Below, in pieces: positions 5,193-5,308 of a stretch of DNA of 5,308 nt (the stretch's first letter is position 1; each line of letters starts with the position of its first letter). Source of the stretch: Candidatus Hydrothermarchaeota archaeon (GTDB lineage Archaea > Hydrothermarchaeota > Hydrothermarchaeia > Hydrothermarchaeales > BMS3B); assembly GCA_015521945.1 (NCBI GenBank), contig WANG01000144.1, positions 1-5,308 of the forward strand, in the 5' to 3' direction. The notes beneath the pieces were generated by a model that worked only from the letters and a program-made list of their open reading frames with translations, was not told where the DNA came from and did not search any database. The position numbers and the translations under genes are program-made.

Positions 5193-5308
5193 CTACACCC
5201 TTATCAGGTGCTTCCTCCTGCCGTTCTCAACCTCAAGCTCAAGCTCCCCCGTGGGTGCCCGCTTGGTCTTCACGCGGCACCCCACAAACACCCCTACCAC
5301 GTCCCCCA
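5193..5308 (-). CDS. C-terminal fragment of an unrecognised protein (5' end outside window)
   Basis: On the - strand a frame enters from the right edge and ends at TAG (5193-5195), giving 37 residues. The visible part begins GDVVGVFVGCRVKTK, continues with an alternating Glu/Leu stretch ELELEVEN, and ends with GRRKHLIRV. This looks like beta strands of a small barrel-type domain with a basic end, and its GC-rich codons match pdaD. I do not recognise the family. It is 36 bases upstream of pdaD in the same direction and may head the operon with pdaD and rnhB. Confidence 0.6.
   Translation of the reverse strand, partial: GDVVGVFVGCRVKTKRAPTGELELEVENGRRKHLIRV

Overview
The window looks archaeal, most likely from a euryarchaeote. 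Four things point that way: a pyruvoyl-dependent arginine decarboxylase of the methanogen/Archaeoglobus-like type, an archaeal-type RNase HII, a fused TrkA-N plus DHH/DHHA1 phosphoesterase, and BRE/TATA-like promoter elements combined with strong Shine-Dalgarno sequences. Arg is mostly AGG/AGA and Ile often ATA, as in many thermophilic archaea. I cannot name the genus.

Layout, left to right. Bases 1-473 are AT-rich (about 32% GC over the first 470 bases by hand count), against roughly 55-63% GC in sampled stretches of the rest. They hold only the last 28 codons of an unrecognised gene on the + strand, then about 390 bases without a convincing gene. This stretch ends exactly at the 3' end of a tRNA-Thr(UGU) on the - strand (474-546). 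That is the usual arrangement of an element integrated at a tRNA gene, but no integrase or att repeat lies inside the window. Just upstream of the tRNA, on the same strand, is a complete SulP-family anion transporter with a STAS domain (576-2312).

A 278-base divergent intergenic region (2313-2590) separates the transporter from a 472-residue TrkA-N/DHH/DHHA1 phosphoesterase on the + strand (2591-4009). The region contains a symmetrical TATA element that could serve both genes, two perfect palindromes, and a second promoter-like site near the phosphoesterase start. If the transporter carries sulfate and the phosphoesterase acts on PAP-like nucleotides as NrnA proteins do, the pair would join sulfate entry with clearance of a sulfate-assimilation by-product. 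That is inference only, and two predicted metal ligands of the phosphoesterase are substituted.

The right part is a leftward cluster: the C-terminus of an unrecognised protein (5193-5308), pdaD (4608-5156) and rnhB (3975-4598), with gaps of 36 and 9 bases, so probably one transcript. PdaD makes agmatine for polyamines and for agmatidine in tRNA-Ile2. RNase HII removes ribonucleotides and RNA-DNA hybrids. The 3' end of rnhB overlaps the convergent phosphoesterase gene by 35 bases. I do not see a clear-cut new system. The points most worth checking are the island-like boundary at the tRNA, the altered DHH active site, and the divergent transporter/phosphoesterase pair.
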